DNA from: Rhodoferax sp. WC2427
GTDB lineage: Bacteria; Pseudomonadota; Gammaproteobacteria; Burkholderiales; Burkholderiaceae_C
Assembly (NCBI RefSeq): GCF_040822085.1
Contig: NZ_CP162006.1
Span: 1,612,001 to 1,676,000, forward strand
Direction: 5' to 3'
DNA length: 64,000 bases
Each line of letters begins with the position of its first letter. Within the stretch, counting starts at the first letter, position 1. This document shows, piece by piece, positions 51,550 through 61,783 of the stretch. The notes under the pieces were generated by a model. It did not search any database, was not told the origin of the DNA, and saw only the letters and a program-made list of their open reading frames with translations. A program made the position numbers and the translations under genes.

Positions 51550-54075
51550 CTAAAAGGTTTTGAGGAAGGCGATCAGCGCGCGCTTGTCGTCGTCGCTCAG
51601 CTCGGGTTCGGTGCCAAAGGCTTTTTCGTCGGCGCTCAGGCCTTCTTGCTGGTTGAACTCGGCCGTGCCGAAATAGTGGCCGCGGTTGACCACGAAGTCG
51701 GGGCATTTGCTCAGGCGCAGCAGCGGGGCCCGCAGGTTGGCAAACTTTTCGCGCAGCTCCGCGTCGGGCGCGTTGCGGGCCTTGAACAGGTCTACCGGCA
51801 GCTTGAGCAGCACCTCGGCCAGGTCGCGCTTGTGGGCCAGCGCGTCGCCGTCTTCGGGCTGCAGCTTGAGGTTGGCAATCAGGCTGACCGGCATGCCCTT
51901 GGGAATGGGCCCCAGGGTGATGTCGCCGCCCAGTGACGGGATCAGGCGGTGCAGCACTTTGCGCAGGGGCTGCAGCACGCTGGGCACAAAACCGGCGGGC
52001 ACGATGATCTGGCTGCGTTGGTCGGTGCGGTCGATGGTGCCGGGCACCTGGTTGCCCAGCACGCTGTCGCGCACGCGCTGCTCGGGCCACAGCATCTGGT
52101 TGATGGACGCGTCAAACACGGCCATGCGCCCGGCCACCGACGGGTCGCCGTTGAACGGCCCCACGGTGTTGTTCAGCAAATACGGCGCGGTAGACCACAG
52201 GCTGACCAGGGACGGCACGCGGGTGTAGCCGCGCCCGCCTGCGGGCATGGCGTAGGGCACGTTGGCCCCGGTGAACGGGTCGCTCAGGGTGACCGTGCCC
52301 ACGCTGGGCAGCTGCTTGTAGGCGGTGGACGAGAAGTTGTCCCAGATATTGCCGCCCAGCGCGTTGCTGGCCAGCGGGCTGCACACGTTGGTGCGCAGCA
52401 GCGTGGCGGGGATGCGCGCCTCGGTGGACAGGTAGTTGCCCTGCAGGAAATCGGGCGCCTGCACGATCTGGCGCATCAGTTTTTTATAGCCCTCGGTCTG
52501 GGTCCAACCCCAGTAGGCCTTGAAGCAGCCCAGGTAGCCGCCGCCTGCGCATTTTTGCGGCTCCAGGCCCAGATCGGGCGGGGGCGTGGGGGCTTTGCTG
52601 GAGTGGCAGCGGGCGCAGGTGTCGGCAAACACCTGCTTGCCGCGGTCCAGCGTGGCGCCGTCGGCCTGCAGGTAGGCGGCGCCGCCGGGGGCGTTGTGCA
52701 GGTAGTCGGGCTGGGCGGCCTTGAGGAAGAACAGGGCGGTGTTGGGCGTGCCCGCTTCCGTGGCCTGCCAGTAGCCAGAGTTCTTTTGCGCGGTGGCGAT
52801 CGGGATGGGGGTGATGGCTTTGCCGCCTACCACCGGGTTGAAGTGCAGCATCCACTCTTCGCTGAACAGGCCGATGTTGAGGTACACCCGGTTCAGCGCG
52901 CCCAGCAGGCCCACCGAGTCAGAGCCGTCTTTGAGCACATGGGGCACGCGGGCGATGTGGGTGGCGGGGTCATAGAACTCGGTCAGCGGGCCGCTGGTGA
53001 CGAAGTCGTTGAACTGCTTGTTGTCGCGCTCGCCGCCGTTCAGGGGTTCGTGCCACAGCTGCTTGCCCTGGGCCATGCGCTCGGCAAAGCCGTACACCGC
53101 GTTCATGGTGCGCGGGTTGTTGATGCTGTCGGTGGAGATGAGCGAGGTGTCCATGGCCCCGGGCCGGAAGCTGTGGGCCAGCTGGTACATGTAGTTGCGC
53201 TGGCCCTCGGGTTGGTTGGCGTTGTGGATGAACAGCCGGTCCACCCACATGTACTGCGCGCCCACCGACGAGCTGAGGTTGGCAAACGCGGGCGCATTGG
53301 GGTTGGGCGGCGGGTTCACCGGGCTGGGGCCCACGTGGCAAAACGCGCAGGACATGCCCACGCGGTAGGGGCGCACCAGGTCCTGGCGGTTGTAATACTT
53401 TTCGTCGGTGTAGTACTTTTCGGCATCCCACGCTTTGGCCGCCTGGGCGTCGAAGGCCGGGTTGGGGAACAGGCGCAGCCCCAGGATGCCGGTGGCCTCG
53501 CCGTAGAAGGAGCCGGTGGGCAGGGTGGTGCCGCGGGACCCCACCGCCACGCCGGGGTATTTGACGGCGTTTTCAAACGGATCGGGGGCGCAGCCCGCGC
53601 TGCGCGCATCCAGCCACAGGCCTTGGTGGGCGGGGTCGGGGCCCTTGGCCGCCTCAAAGCAGGGTTCGTTGACCAGGCCCAGGTAGGCCCAGCGGTTGGC
53701 CCGCGAATAGCCCTGGCGGGGGTGGGAGCTGATGATTTTGAGCAGGTCGAACGCGCCAAAAGTGTCGCGGGTCAGCTTGTCCCACATGCGGTCGTTGCCG
53801 CCGCTCCATACCAGCCACATATTGCGCCCGGCCACCTCTTGCGGGGTCAGGGCCAGAGCCCCATCCATGTCGTGGAAATAGTCCTCGGTGACATGGGTGA
53901 AGCTGCTGCCGTTGCGCCCGGCCTGCAGGGCTTCGTCCAGCACCTTGCCCACCACCGGTGCCTGGGCGCTGGCGGGCAGGCCCGTCAACAGCAGGCAACC
54001 CAGTACCAGCAGGACCCCGCGCGCCGCGTGCTGGATGGTCCACCGTGGTGTGGTGTGCTGACGCATGTGTGCCAT
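51550..54075 (-). CDS. exported di-heme cytochrome c, distant to cytochrome c peroxidase
   Basis: An 841-residue periplasmic protein with a Sec signal peptide (hydrophobic stretch then GLPASAQA, about residue 38). Two c-type heme sites are present, CAFCH (about 243-247) and CARCH (about 487-491), inside long regions unlike small MauG/CcpA proteins. Conserved-looking segments include MWLVWSGGNDRMWDKL, YLGLVNEPCFEAAKG and NPRTMNAVYGFAERMAQ. The protein is much larger than classic CcpA (about 330 residues). I considered the rubber oxygenase RoxA, but its known motifs were not evident. It leads the redox cluster. Confidence 0.85.
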   Translation of the reverse strand: MAHMRQHTTPRWTIQHAARGVLLVLGCLLLTGLPASAQAPVVGKVLDEALQAGRNGSSFTHVTEDYFHDMDGALALTPQEVAGRNMWLVWSGGNDRMWDKLTRDTFGAFDLLKIISSHPRQGYSRANRWAYLGLVNEPCFEAAKGPDPAHQGLWLDARSAGCAPDPFENAVKYPGVAVGSRGTTLPTGSFYGEATGILGLRLFPNPAFDAQAAKAWDAEKYYTDEKYYNRQDLVRPYRVGMSCAFCHVGPSPVNPPPNPNAPAFANLSSSVGAQYMWVDRLFIHNANQPEGQRNYMYQLAHSFRPGAMDTSLISTDSINNPRTMNAVYGFAERMAQGKQLWHEPLNGGERDNKQFNDFVTSGPLTEFYDPATHIARVPHVLKDGSDSVGLLGALNRVYLNIGLFSEEWMLHFNPVVGGKAITPIPIATAQKNSGYWQATEAGTPNTALFFLKAAQPDYLHNAPGGAAYLQADGATLDRGKQVFADTCARCHSSKAPTPPPDLGLEPQKCAGGGYLGCFKAYWGWTQTEGYKKLMRQIVQAPDFLQGNYLSTEARIPATLLRTNVCSPLASNALGGNIWDNFSSTAYKQLPSVGTVTLSDPFTGANVPYAMPAGGRGYTRVPSLVSLWSTAPYLLNNTVGPFNGDPSVAGRMAVFDASINQMLWPEQRVRDSVLGNQVPGTIDRTDQRSQIIVPAGFVPSVLQPLRKVLHRLIPSLGGDITLGPIPKGMPVSLIANLKLQPEDGDALAHKRDLAEVLLKLPVDLFKARNAPDAELREKFANLRAPLLRLSKCPDFVVNRGHYFGTAEFNQQEGLSADEKAFGTEPELSDDDKRALIAFLKTF

Positions 54076-54219
54076 AGCGATCCCCCGGTTGCAGGTCAAC
54101 AGTGCGCCTTTTGCAGCCTGGTGTAAAGGGCTGGGCAAGGCGATTCAGTCTAGGCCGCTTGCCTGTGGTGGGCATCCATCAAAGGGGGGATAAATGCCGC
54201 AGGGGGCGATGGTGCGATT

Positions 54220-54270
54220 TGCTATTCAAGTTATAGCTGCTAGTGCTTATCCTATAAGCGCAGCGTGCCA
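54220..54270 (+). repeat. dispersed hairpin repeat, copy 12
   Basis: Copy (GCTATTCAAGTTATAGCTGC, TATAAGCGCAGCG) in the divergent gap between the cytochrome gene and icd. The rest of this 345-bp gap (54076-54420) shows no gene. Confidence 0.75.
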
Positions 54271-54420
54271 ATTTCACCTATATTTTGCAGCCGCGTTGGC
54301 GTACTTACTGCTTAGGCATAGGGTTAGCTGCGCAATGCATAAAGTAGACTCGCAGACAGTCGCGCTGACTTTCACACGCAGTTGCCACGCCCATTTATCC
54401 AATCCTTGAGAGGTTCATCC

Positions 54421-56658
<2,238 letters not shown>

Positions 56659-56670
56659 GTGGTGGCGTGG

Positions 56671-56730
56671 GTGCTATGTAAAAAGTAGCTGCCCATGCTG
56701 ATGGAATAAGCGCTAGAGCCTTATTTCATG
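56671..56730 (+). repeat. dispersed hairpin repeat, copy 13
   Basis: Well-preserved copy (GTAGCTGCCCATGCTGATG, GAATAAGCGCTAGAGCC, TTATTTC), 12 bp after the icd stop. Confidence 0.85.
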
Positions 56731-56738
56731 CCTGGTTC

Positions 56739-56780
56739 CAAAAATGGCTGCTCCCTGCACGGGGAGTGGCCATTTTTTTG
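56739..56780 (+). terminator. icd terminator
   Basis: AAAATGGC..CTCCC-TGCAC-GGGGAG..GCCATTTTTTT forms a long stem with two small interruptions and ends in seven T. A classical Rho-independent terminator. Confidence 0.9.
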
Positions 56781-56815
56781 GCCGGTGTGGCGCGGAAATC
56801 GGGCGCCCGGGGCGC

Positions 56816-57478
56816 CTACAACTTCCCGTACTGTGTGCCACCCGTCTTGTCACCGCCCTCCAGCGGCATCAGGTCCGACATGTATTCCTGCTCGCCCACC
56901 TGCACCCGCGGCGGGGCCTTGCCGCGCTGCAGAGCGGCCATGAAGGCGGCGCGCTCTTCGGCGGACACGGCGGGGTAGCGGTGGCGCGACAGCGGGGTGG
57001 TCGGCGGGGCACTGTTTTGGGCCAGGGTCGCCCGTGCGCGCAGGGCAGCCGTCGGCGTGCCCCCGTGGTGCGCCGGATCGCTGGCCCGGGCGGGACGCTC
57101 AAACGGCTCCTCGGACTCCAGCACCCGCCAGTAAATGCCGTCGATCACCACCCCGTAGCGCTGGTAGGCCGCCGTGCGCATGCTTTGCTCCATGGCAAAA
57201 AAACTCTTGTTCCGGGCCTGGCCACCCGCCACAAACGACTTGGCCACGTCCACCATGGCAATGAACCGGTGGTGCCGATCGTCCACCGGCATCACCTTGA
57301 AGCGGTACATCTGCGACAGCACCTCCATCGACAAAAAGGTCTCGCGGATCGACTGGTACAGGCACTCCTTGCGGTACGCCTTGCGCTCTTCCAGGTCCAT
57401 GCGCTGGCTGGGGGGCGCCGCTGGCGTGGTGCCGGTCGCGGGCGCGGTGCGGAGGAGTTTTTTGAAGAAGGTGAGCAT
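56816..57478 (-). CDS. conserved protein of unknown function
   Basis: A 220-residue protein starting MLTFFKKLLRTAPATGTTPA. The N-terminal half contains a helical, charged core (RKAYRKECLYQSIRETFLSM, RFKVMPVDDRHHRFIAMVDV). The C-terminal half is Ala/Pro-rich and disordered-looking. No known motif. I recall similar uncharacterised proteins in Comamonadaceae, without a name. A 151-bp gap separates it from the TldE-like gene. Confidence 0.65.
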   Translation of the reverse strand: MLTFFKKLLRTAPATGTTPAAPPSQRMDLEERKAYRKECLYQSIRETFLSMEVLSQMYRFKVMPVDDRHHRFIAMVDVAKSFVAGGQARNKSFFAMEQSMRTAAYQRYGVVIDGIYWRVLESEEPFERPARASDPAHHGGTPTAALRARATLAQNSAPPTTPLSRHRYPAVSAEERAAFMAALQRGKAPPRVQVGEQEYMSDLMPLEGGDKTGGTQYGKL

Positions 57479-57629
57479 GGGGTGCTTGGGGTGGAACGTG
57501 CGTTGTATTTTGCGCTGTACCGGGTGCGGGACGGCATTCCTTCTTTGGAATGCTATTGGAGTTCTATCCAGGCGGAAAACGCCAGGGGCCGGATGCCGAA
57601 ACGGATGGCATTGCCCGCGGGCCATCCCC

Positions 57630-58955
57630 TCACAACGCCAACACAAACCCCTCCACCACCGCCCCCGGCGCGCTCACGCTTTGCAGTTGCCGCGCCCCGT
57701 ACGTTCCCTCCGCAGGCACCAGTTCGGCCTGGTCCGTCAGCGCCACCAGCCCCGGGCCGAACATGCGCAAAAACGAATCGTCAAAGCGCATCACCGCGAT
57801 CGGCGCGACGATCTTTCCGTCTTCCACCCAGAAGCAGGCGAAGCGGGTCATGCCGGTCATGCGGCAGGCCTGGCGGTCGCTGTAGTTGAGGTAGTGCAGG
57901 TTGCTGATGAAGACCCCCGTGCCCAGGGTTTGGAGCACCTCGGCCTCGGGCAGGGTGCCGGGGGCCATGGACAGGGATTCGGGGCTTTCGCCGTCGGCGC
58001 TGCCGTTGGTGGGCAGGCCGTATTCCACCGCGCTGCGCGGGGCGGTCAAGCTGGCTGCTACCTGGCCTGCGCGCACCAGGGGCACGGCGTCGGGCTTGGT
58101 GAAGCCGTCGGGCTGGAAGCGCGGGGCGATGCCGTCGGCGGTGGCTTCCGTCAGCGTGACCATGGGGCTGAGCGTGGCCTTGCCCTGGTGGGCCAGCAGC
58201 AGGGTGGAGGTGCCGGTTTTCAGGTCTTTCAGGCCAAAGCCGCCCCAGGCCAGGGTGCCCAGCAGCTCGGCCACGGCCACGGGGCTGAAGTAGACGCGGT
58301 AGGCACCGGGGGCCAGGGTTTTGGCGGGCAGGGCCAGCAGGGCCAGGCGGGTGCGGGCCTCGGCCACGCGGCGGGCGAACTCTGGCGTGTGCCAGTCGGT
58401 ACCCGCGTAGCTGCATTTCACGGCCTGGTCCTTTTCGCGGTACAGGCACCAGTCGAAGTGGAAGCTTTCCACGCTGTGCCAGTTGCGCTGGCCGCGGCTG
58501 TCGGCAAAGGCGCGCACCACGCTGCCACCGGCGTAAAAGCCCACCAGATCGGTGCCTGCGGCATGTTCGGCCACGGCGGCGATCAGCTGCTCGGGCGTGG
58601 GCAGGGTGCCGGTGGCGCTGCGTGCGGTGGGGACCACCGCATCGGGCAGCAGCAGGTAGGCGTCGTCGGGCACCAGGGGGAGCTGCTCCAGCAGGGCGGT
58701 GCGCTCGGCCCGCAGCGCGGCGGTGTCGGTGGCCAGGTCGCCGCCCAGGCTGATGCTGCTGGAAGCGCGCTTGTGGCCCGCCACCACGCTGACGGTGCCG
58801 TAGCGCTGCTCCACGTGGGTGGCCTGGCGCACCTGGGCGTGGTTAAAGCGGATGAAGTCCGAGGTTTCGGCGGTGAAGTAGAGCGTGACGCGGTCGGCCC
58901 CGGGCACGGGCGTGCAGACGGCGGCGGCAAGGTCTTGGAAGTAGCTGTGCATCAT
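57630..58955 (-). CDS. TldE/PmbA-like metalloprotease subunit
   Basis: A 441-residue protein of the PmbA/TldE family. It lacks the HExxxH zinc motif and is expected to pair with the upstream TldD-like protein. Features include GVFISNLHYLNYSDRQACRM and TGMTRFACFWVEDGKIVAPI, with a typical C-terminal barrel. Its ATG overlaps the stop of the TldD-like gene by 4 bp. The pair was not called tldD/tldE outright because length and arrangement differ from the enteric ones. No peptide substrate gene is adjacent. Confidence 0.85.
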   Translation of the reverse strand: MMHSYFQDLAAAVCTPVPGADRVTLYFTAETSDFIRFNHAQVRQATHVEQRYGTVSVVAGHKRASSSISLGGDLATDTAALRAERTALLEQLPLVPDDAYLLLPDAVVPTARSATGTLPTPEQLIAAVAEHAAGTDLVGFYAGGSVVRAFADSRGQRNWHSVESFHFDWCLYREKDQAVKCSYAGTDWHTPEFARRVAEARTRLALLALPAKTLAPGAYRVYFSPVAVAELLGTLAWGGFGLKDLKTGTSTLLLAHQGKATLSPMVTLTEATADGIAPRFQPDGFTKPDAVPLVRAGQVAASLTAPRSAVEYGLPTNGSADGESPESLSMAPGTLPEAEVLQTLGTGVFISNLHYLNYSDRQACRMTGMTRFACFWVEDGKIVAPIAVMRFDDSFLRMFGPGLVALTDQAELVPAEGTYGARQLQSVSAPGAVVEGFVLAL

Positions 58956-60409
58956 GCGGCTCCGCCAAATACCGACACATCTTTGAACAGGCAAGCGGGC
59001 GAGGCGTGGCCTACGCGGATCACCTGGTTGGGCTCGCCCTTGCCGCAGTAAGGGGTGCCCATGACCTGGAAGGTGCTGGCATCGCCCACCATGGCCAGCG
59101 AGCGCCAGAACCCGGCGGAGATGCCCCGGTAGTTGGGCCGCTTGACGACTTCGGCCAGCTGGCCGTGGCGCACCATCTGGCCCCATTCGCAGCCAAACTG
59201 GAACTTGTTGCGCGAGTCATCGATGCTCCAGGAGGCGTTGGTGCGCAGCACGATGCCCAGCTCCATGCTGGCAACCATCTGTTCCAGGCTGCTGTCGCCG
59301 GGCGCGACGTTGAGGTTGCCCATGCGGTCAATCGGCGCGCGGTTCCAGCTGCAGGCGCGGGTGGTGGCCACGCCGCCCATGCTCGGTGCCAGGGCTTGTA
59401 CCCGGGCCTGCGACAGGCTACCGCCCAGGGGCCGCTGCAGGATGCCGTGGCGGATGATCCAGGCCTGTTGGGCCGCAGTGCCGTCGTCGTCGAACGCAAA
59501 ACCGGCGAACTCGTGGGCTTCGTCGGGCGCGAAGCTGACGTTGAGCAACGGGCTGCCGTAGGCGTGGTGGCCAAACATATCCAGCGTGACAAAGCTGGTG
59601 CCCGCGAAGTTGCGCTCGTCGCCCAGGATGCGGTCCAGCTCCAGTGGGTGGCCGATGCTTTCGTGGATCTGCAGCATCATCTGGTCGGGCATCAGCAGCA
59701 CGTCCATCACGCCGGTGGGGCAGTTGGCGGCACGCACCAGGGCCAACGCCTCGCGGGCCACGCGCGGGCCGTCCCGGGTGAAGCCTGCGCGGTCCAGCAC
59801 CTCCAGGCCGCCTTGCTGGCAAAAGCCGTTGTACTGGCCGGCCGAGGTGCGGGTTTGGGTGTCGCCGTCCGCGCTGGCCACCGCGGTGATGTTGGGCACC
59901 ACAAAGTCCCAGCTCTGCGCCATGTGGCCGCCGTCGCTGGTGACCAGCAGCTGCTCGGTGTGGGTGGTCCACAGGGCGGCGCTGCGGTCCACGATCTCGA
60001 CGCCGATGTTCGCGCTGGCGCACACCTCCTTGAGCAGGTCGAAGCGCTCGGCCAGCGTGGTCTGGGCGACCGGACGCTGGTTGGGGGAAGTGAAGCTGCC
60101 GGTGGCGGCGGGCCGGGGCGCCTTTTGATAATCGAACACGCTGTGCGCGGCGCTGGCGGCGGCCAAGGATTGGGCCTGGGCAAAAGCCTGGCGCAGCCCG
60201 CGGTCGGACACATCGCTGGTGGCGGCAAAGCCCTGGCCGCCGCCGTGCTGCACGCACACCATCACCCCGGCATCGCGCTCGCGGCTGGGGGCTTCGGCCA
60301 CGTCGTTGCGCACCACCAGGCGCTCGGCGGATTCGGTGACAAAACGGGCGGACCAGAAGTCCACCCCGCGGGGGGCGGCAGACTGCGCAAGGGAGGCGGT
60401 GGAGGGCAT
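58952..60409 (-). CDS. TldD-like zinc metalloprotease
   Basis: Catalytic subunit of a TldD/TldE-type heterodimeric peptidase, 485 residues. The HExxxH zinc motif is HESIGH (about 249-254), followed by PLELDRILGDERNFAGT. A cysteine for the third zinc ligand is in MGTPYCGKGEPNQ near the C-terminus. The start at 60409 gives MPSTASLAQSAA; an upstream in-frame start at 60436 overlaps a dispersed repeat and was not used. TldD/E proteins mature small peptides and degrade antitoxins, but this pair's substrate is unknown. Confidence 0.9.
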   Translation of the reverse strand: MPSTASLAQSAAPRGVDFWSARFVTESAERLVVRNDVAEAPSRERDAGVMVCVQHGGGQGFAATSDVSDRGLRQAFAQAQSLAAASAAHSVFDYQKAPRPAATGSFTSPNQRPVAQTTLAERFDLLKEVCASANIGVEIVDRSAALWTTHTEQLLVTSDGGHMAQSWDFVVPNITAVASADGDTQTRTSAGQYNGFCQQGGLEVLDRAGFTRDGPRVAREALALVRAANCPTGVMDVLLMPDQMMLQIHESIGHPLELDRILGDERNFAGTSFVTLDMFGHHAYGSPLLNVSFAPDEAHEFAGFAFDDDGTAAQQAWIIRHGILQRPLGGSLSQARVQALAPSMGGVATTRACSWNRAPIDRMGNLNVAPGDSSLEQMVASMELGIVLRTNASWSIDDSRNKFQFGCEWGQMVRHGQLAEVVKRPNYRGISAGFWRSLAMVGDASTFQVMGTPYCGKGEPNQVIRVGHASPACLFKDVSVFGGAA

Positions 60410-60411
60410 GG

Positions 60412-60474
60412 TGCTATGGAATAAGGAGCTTCTCACGCCGATCAGACAAGCGTAAGCAGCCTATTTTTTATAAA
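60412..60474 (+). repeat. dispersed hairpin repeat, copy 14
   Basis: Copy (GGAGCTTCTCACGCCGATCA, GACAAGCGTAAGCAGCC, TATTTTTTA) directly upstream of the TldD-like start codon. Confidence 0.8.
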
Positions 60475-60511
60475 TTTTGGTAACAGACTGTCCATGCTAC
60501 AGGCAGACCGG

Positions 60512-60525
60512 GTTACCGCGGTAAC
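60512..60525. promoter_or_regulatory. perfect 14-bp palindrome GTTACCGCGGTAAC
   Basis: A perfect dyad, GTTACCG/CGGTAAC, in the gap between the divergent TldD-like gene and the membrane receiver gene. Its symmetry suggests an operator for a dimeric regulator that remains unidentified. Confidence 0.4.
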
Positions 60526-60660
60526 GCAGGTCGGGTGCTGTTACGCGATGTGACCTGGGATCAGGCACAAAAATCGCATAATCTCCAGGGTTGCCGGTGC
60601 GGCGCGCACTGGCGCGCGCAGGCAGGTTGGGCGCAGCGGGTATTTACCGGACACATTTTG

Positions 60661-61263
60661 ATGAACTCTTTTGTAGAACTCTTTCAACTCTATTTGCTGC
60701 CGTTTGCCATCGGACTTGCCATGGTCGGGCTGTACATGCTGTTGCGCGGCCTGGGCAAGCAGGACGACTTGCCGCTGGGCACGGCCTCGGGTTTTGTGGC
60801 GGCCCAGCCGCGCCCTGCGCTGGCGGCCACACCGGTGGTGCCGCAACCTCCCGTGCTGCTGACCGAGCGCTCGGGTCTGCCGCACCAGGACCTGCTGGTG
60901 GTGGACGACTCGGCCGTGGCCCGTGCCAAACTGCGCAAGCTGCTGGAAGCCGCGGGCTACAGCGTGGCCGTGGCCAACGACGGTGCCCAGGCGCTGGAGG
61001 TGCTGGCCACCGGCAGCTTCTCGGTGCTGGTCACCGACCTGGAAATGCCCAACATGAACGGCTTCGAGCTGATTGCCGCGGTGCAGGGCAATATGGACAC
61101 CGAAGACATGCCCATCATCGCCATCACCGGCCACGACGAAATGCAGGCCCGGGTGCACGACTGCCAGGGCTTGTACGGCATCTTCAAGAAACCCTGGAAC
61201 GACCGCGAACTGCTCAAGCGCGTGGCCACCCTGGTGCAGATGCGGCACAAAGCCGCAGCCTGA
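60661..61263 (+). CDS. membrane-anchored response regulator receiver protein
   Basis: A 200-residue protein. An N-terminal TM helix (LPFAIGLAMVGLYMLLRGL, about 13-31) and a Pro/Ala-rich linker (about 40-75) are followed by a single REC domain (about 76-197). The phospho-acceptor is Asp about 126 in VLVTDLEMPNMNG, and a conserved Lys lies in IFKKPWND. No output domain follows. It may work by protein-protein contact at the membrane, or as a phosphate sink. The start at 60661 was chosen because it gives the clean TM segment; the upstream sequence is not protein-like. Confidence 0.85.
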   Translation: MNSFVELFQLYLLPFAIGLAMVGLYMLLRGLGKQDDLPLGTASGFVAAQPRPALAATPVVPQPPVLLTERSGLPHQDLLVVDDSAVARAKLRKLLEAAGYSVAVANDGAQALEVLATGSFSVLVTDLEMPNMNGFELIAAVQGNMDTEDMPIIAITGHDEMQARVHDCQGLYGIFKKPWNDRELLKRVATLVQMRHKAAA

Positions 61264-61331
61264 AAGGGCGCTTTGCCTTCCTCCCGAAGCCGCAGCGATG
61301 CGGCTTTTCTTTTGGGCAGAGTGGGTATGAT

Positions 61332-61393
61332 TAGCTATACTTTTAGTAGCTTCTCGCGCCCATTGCATCAGCGCAAGCGGCTTATTTCTTATC
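61332..61393 (+). repeat. dispersed hairpin repeat, copy 15
   Basis: Copy (GTAGCTTCTCGCGCCCATTG, CATCAGCGCAAGCGGC, TTATTTCTTA), ending 3 bp before the stop of the next gene on the minus strand. Confidence 0.8.
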
Positions 61394-61396
61394 TAT

Positions 61397-61771
61397 TCAA
61401 CAGGCAAACGATTCGACAAACTTCGGGTCGCCTTTGAAGCGGCACGCCAGCGTGGCGGCACTGACCACCAGCCGCGTGCCGTTGGCAAACTGCAGTTCGA
61501 TGCGCACCGGGCCCGGGGCTGCGTAGGGGAAGGGCAGGGCGGGCAGAACCCGGCCGCAGACCCACAGTTTGCCGTGGGACAAACGGCCCACGCTGTCGGC
61601 CAGCGGGCCGTCCACGGTGGCCCCGGTGCAGGCGATTTCCAGCGACTGCACGTAACCCGCACCGGCCCCGTCGGCCTGCACAAAGGCGGCGGAGAAGGCG
61701 AGGGTGAGCGCATCGGCCCGCAGCACCACACTGCGGACTTCGGAGTCGTGGAATGCGAGTTGGCCTTGCAT
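61397..61771 (-). CDS. conserved protein of unknown function
   Basis: A 124-residue, apparently all-beta protein (MQGQLAFHDSEVRSVVLRAD, alternating strands throughout) with no known motif. AAGGA precedes the ATG. It follows the GH13 gene by 12 nt and is probably co-transcribed with it. I recall small uncharacterised beta-proteins of this kind, sometimes near sugar enzymes, but no function can be given. Confidence 0.7.
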   Translation of the reverse strand: MQGQLAFHDSEVRSVVLRADALTLAFSAAFVQADGAGAGYVQSLEIACTGATVDGPLADSVGRLSHGKLWVCGRVLPALPFPYAAPGPVRIELQFANGTRLVVSAATLACRFKGDPKFVESFAC

Positions 61772-61783
61772 GGGGCGATCCTT

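Noticed and set aside
51550..54075. Rubber oxygenase RoxA as identity of the di-heme cytochrome
   Set aside because: Two heme sites and periplasmic location agree, but I could not see RoxA-specific motifs and the protein is longer; kept as a distant cytochrome.
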